From NCBI GenBank assembly GCA_945865705.1, contig CAMBEY010000061.1, positions 1 through 12,198 on the forward strand: a DNA stretch of 12,198 nt. Reading direction: 5' to 3'. This document shows, piece by piece, positions 10,465 through 12,198 of this stretch. A program made the translations under genes and the position numbers. The notes below the pieces were generated by a model that was not told where the DNA came from, made no database searches, and worked only from the letters and a program-made list of their open reading frames with translations. Position 1 is the stretch's first letter. Each line of letters begins with the position of its first letter. This DNA comes from Candidatus Sulfopaludibacter sp. SbA3. Lineage in GTDB: Bacteria; Acidobacteriota; Terriglobia; 2-12-FULL-54-10.

Positions 10465-11481
10465 CTAAGCGAACTGTTGCTCTCGAACCAAACCCGCCAG
10501 CGAGGCCGCGTAACGCTCGGCGTTCCCGCTGGTCCAATGGGACGCCGGCGGAAGGTCGGCAGCGCTCAGCAGCGGCTGAGCGTTCAGATGCAATTCATTG
10601 GCCAGGGCTTCCGCGACGCCGGACGAGGCCTCGCCCAGGCCGCATAGATAAACGCGCTCCAGCGTGCTCCCGAAGTTATCCTGAAAATAAGCGAATGACG
10701 GATAGATTGCTTCCAGTATCTCCGCAGTCGTGGGATCAGCGGTCTGGCCCAGCGCCCCAGAACGGAACAGGCACAGATTGCCGCCCTGCACAATCACGGT
10801 GGTGAACCACGGCGGACTAAATTTGGCGAGCAATGTGCTCCCGGCATCGCTTTCCGGAATCAGCGCGAGCGCGGCCAGCGACGAGAGCGTTACGCGCGAC
10901 GGGGTCAGCCCCAGCGACTCCAGCAGTTGTTCATACTGGTGAATCACGGTGTGCGGCGTTACCACGCTGATCACCTGCCAGCCTGCTGCTTCCCCCGACG
11001 GGCGGCGCCGCGCGGTGAACGACACGGCGGAAGCGTCGATGTCGAACGGCACGGACTTCTTCAGCTTCCAGCGAATCAACTGAATCGCTTCGGGAGTGCT
11101 GCGCGGCAGTTTATCAAAGTCGAGCATGAAGAGACGCGCCGCCTGATCGGGAATCACCAGCGCGGTGTCGATGCCCCCGCCTTTGTTTTCACCTTTGCCT
11201 CCACTGCGCGCGCCGCCGAGGCCCAGGGAATCCAGACAGCCTGCCAGCGCCGCGCGCAACTGCTCCGGCTGCGCCAGATTCTCGCGCAGCGGCGTGGGGT
11301 CCAGGGCACCCGGCGCCAGCGGCCGCCAGGCCGTGGCATTCAACTGCGCCGCGCCGTCATTCCAGCGCGCCAGCGTGACACCGGCCGTCGATATCTCGCA
11401 GCCCAGCGTGGGCATGGGCGTGCCCACGAACCGCCGCAGCAGTCGAGTGATGCCTCCCGAATTTCCGATCCGCGATGACAT
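10465..11481 (-). CDS. pilM: PilM-like actin-fold pilus/secretion platform ATPase-ring protein
   Basis: 338 residues from ATG 11481, with GGAG 14 nt upstream; the frame stays open to a TTG at 11550 but has no family character there. Actin/FtsA-like features are LGCEISTAGVTLARW near the N-terminus, LVIPDQAARLFMLDF, then RSTPEAIQLIRWKLKKSVPFDID, a variant of the PilM segment around the aromatic-Pro-Phe motif. SVVTPHTVIHQYEQLLESLGLTPSRV and YFQDNFGSTLERVYLCGLG follow. In type IV pili PilM forms a cytoplasmic ring that binds PilN and the motor; in type II secretion GspL's cytoplasmic part does the same. The sequence is divergent, with Gly/Lys-rich insertions around GGARSGGKGENKGGG. It lies between the ATPase and PilN-like genes, as expected. 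Confidence 0.78.
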   Translation of the reverse strand: MSSRIGNSGGITRLLRRFVGTPMPTLGCEISTAGVTLARWNDGAAQLNATAWRPLAPGALDPTPLRENLAQPEQLRAALAGCLDSLGLGGARSGGKGENKGGGIDTALVIPDQAARLFMLDFDKLPRSTPEAIQLIRWKLKKSVPFDIDASAVSFTARRRPSGEAAGWQVISVVTPHTVIHQYEQLLESLGLTPSRVTLSSLAALALIPESDAGSTLLAKFSPPWFTTVIVQGGNLCLFRSGALGQTADPTTAEILEAIYPSFAYFQDNFGSTLERVYLCGLGEASSGVAEALANELHLNAQPLLSAADLPPASHWTSGNAERYAASLAGLVREQQFA

Positions 11482-11551
11482 TGGTTTAACAACTTCTCCG
11501 TAACAACAGATTTTCGCTTTGCTCGGAATGACCGGCAAGCGAGCGGTCAAT

Positions 11552-11615
11552 CCACAACTAGGTCAATCAACAACTAAGACTGGCAACAACTAAGACTGGC
11601 AACAACTAGGTCTGG
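11552..11615. repeat. 16-bp tandem repeat, about four units, at the ATPase gene's 3' end
   Basis: Units of the form caacaactaagactgg occupy 11568-11583 and 11584-11599 exactly. A 14/16 variant is at 11600-11615 and a 12/16 variant at 11552-11567. The variant at 11600-11615 contains the ATPase gene's own stop (11606-11608), so the array looks like serial duplication of the last codons and stop into the following spacer. Confidence 0.8.
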
Positions 11616-12198
11616 TCGATGAACGTAACTTTGTTAATCTCTTTCAACGTGGTCATGCCGTGCTTGGCCCTCAGCACAGCGGCATCGCGCAACGAGCGCA
11701 GGCCCTCTTCGCGGGCGGCGCGGCGAATCTCGGAGGTGGGCCGCTTGGCGACAATCATGTCGCGGATGCGGTCGGTCATGTCCAGCAATTCGGAGATCGC
11801 CGTGCGACCGCGGTACCCGGTGCCGTCGCAATCGATGCAGCCCTGGCCTTCGTAGAAAACAGTATCGCCCTCGGTCTTGGGATTCAGGCCGGACTCTTCG
11901 AGCATCTGAGCCGAATAACGCACCTGCTTGCGGCAGTTGGGGCAGATCACGCGCACCAGCCGCTGCGCCAGAATACAATTCAGCGAGGCAACGAAATTGT
12001 ATGGCTCCACGCCCATGTTCAGGAAGCGGCCCAGCACGTCCACCACGTTATTGGCGTGGACGGTGGTGAACACCAGATGGCCGGTGAGCGCGGACTGAAT
12101 GGCGATCTGCGCCGTCTCGTTGTCGCGGATTTCGCCCACCATGATCTTGTCCGGATCGTGGCGCAGAATGGAGCGCAGTCCGCGCGCGAAGGTCAGCC
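11606..12198 (-). CDS. GspE/PilB-type secretion/pilus assembly ATPase, C-terminal part
   Basis: Partial: the gene enters from the right edge, with about 196 residues visible. The visible start LRHDPDKIMVGEIRD holds the Walker B and Asp-box region of the GspE/PilB family. The His-box TGHLVFTTVHANN follows, then the arginine-rich QRLVRVICPNC. The tetracysteine zinc site is CPNC...CIDC, followed by GTGYRGRTAISELL and the C-terminal LRDAAVLRAKHGMTTLKEINKVT. This extension ATPase hydrolyses ATP at the cytoplasmic face to drive addition of pilin or pseudopilin subunits. The zinc site is characteristic of GspE and many PilB proteins and is absent from PilT retraction ATPases. Whether it is GspE or PilB cannot be decided from this part. 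It is the first visible gene of the minus-strand platform operon. Confidence 0.95.
   Translation of the reverse strand, partial: LTFARGLRSILRHDPDKIMVGEIRDNETAQIAIQSALTGHLVFTTVHANNVVDVLGRFLNMGVEPYNFVASLNCILAQRLVRVICPNCRKQVRYSAQMLEESGLNPKTEGDTVFYEGQGCIDCDGTGYRGRTAISELLDMTDRIRDMIVAKRPTSEIRRAAREEGLRSLRDAAVLRAKHGMTTLKEINKVTFIDQT

Noticed and set aside
9665..10468. 267-codon plus-strand open frame opposite pilN
   Set aside because: It is antisense to a gene with family motifs, coupled by ATGA overlap to its neighbour. The frame has no independent evidence.

Overview
The window is GC-rich bacterial DNA that looks like Acidobacteriota. That placement is inference. It rests on the style of the pilus/secretion platform genes, an INLASRP-type PilN start, a DPMT-type GspG-like pseudopilin, and dispersed repeats of about 170 bp with CCGCGCGCGTCAGCGAGCGG-type ends. 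No marker gene settles the phylum.

Layout, left to right. (1) 1-1287: a degenerate, shortened GGDEF gene on the minus strand and a long stretch without genes that ends in the 3' half of a tRNA-Arg(TCT). This looks like the far junction of an element integrated in a tRNA gene. (2) 1409-4170: a zinc-ribbon/receiver response regulator (plus) behind an extended -10 promoter, lysA (minus), and a membrane-anchored monohaem cytochrome c (plus), divergent from lysA. (3) 4371-6688: an exported beta-propeller gene with twelve NHL-like repeats. Its reading frame is interrupted once, inside repeat 7, by a single in-frame UGA. A hairpin with a GG-containing loop follows at SECIS-like spacing, and a strong terminator closes the gene. 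(4) 6691-7170 and 8078-8249: dispersed and inverted repeats on both sides of a pseudopilin gene. (5) 7172-12198, all minus strand: a type IV pilus / type II secretion platform operon, transcribed right to left: GspE/PilB-type ATPase (partial), PilM-like, PilN-like, PilO-like, PilP/GspC-like and a GspG-like pseudopilin with a glycine-proline tail.

How the genes fit together: the platform genes form one functional unit, in which ATPase, cytoplasmic PilM ring, PilN/PilO transmembrane dimer, PilP/GspC link and pseudopilin would drive assembly of a pilus or secretion pseudopilus. The cytochrome and the propeller are codirectional and both appear exported, but no shared role can be shown from sequence.

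The most interesting item is the UGA at 5766-5768. The two halves of the propeller gene are in the same frame, blade 7 is split mid-blade, the downstream half has no ribosome binding site, and a SECIS-like hairpin follows. This makes a previously unrecognised selenoprotein a serious hypothesis, to be weighed against a recent nonsense mutation or a sequencing error.
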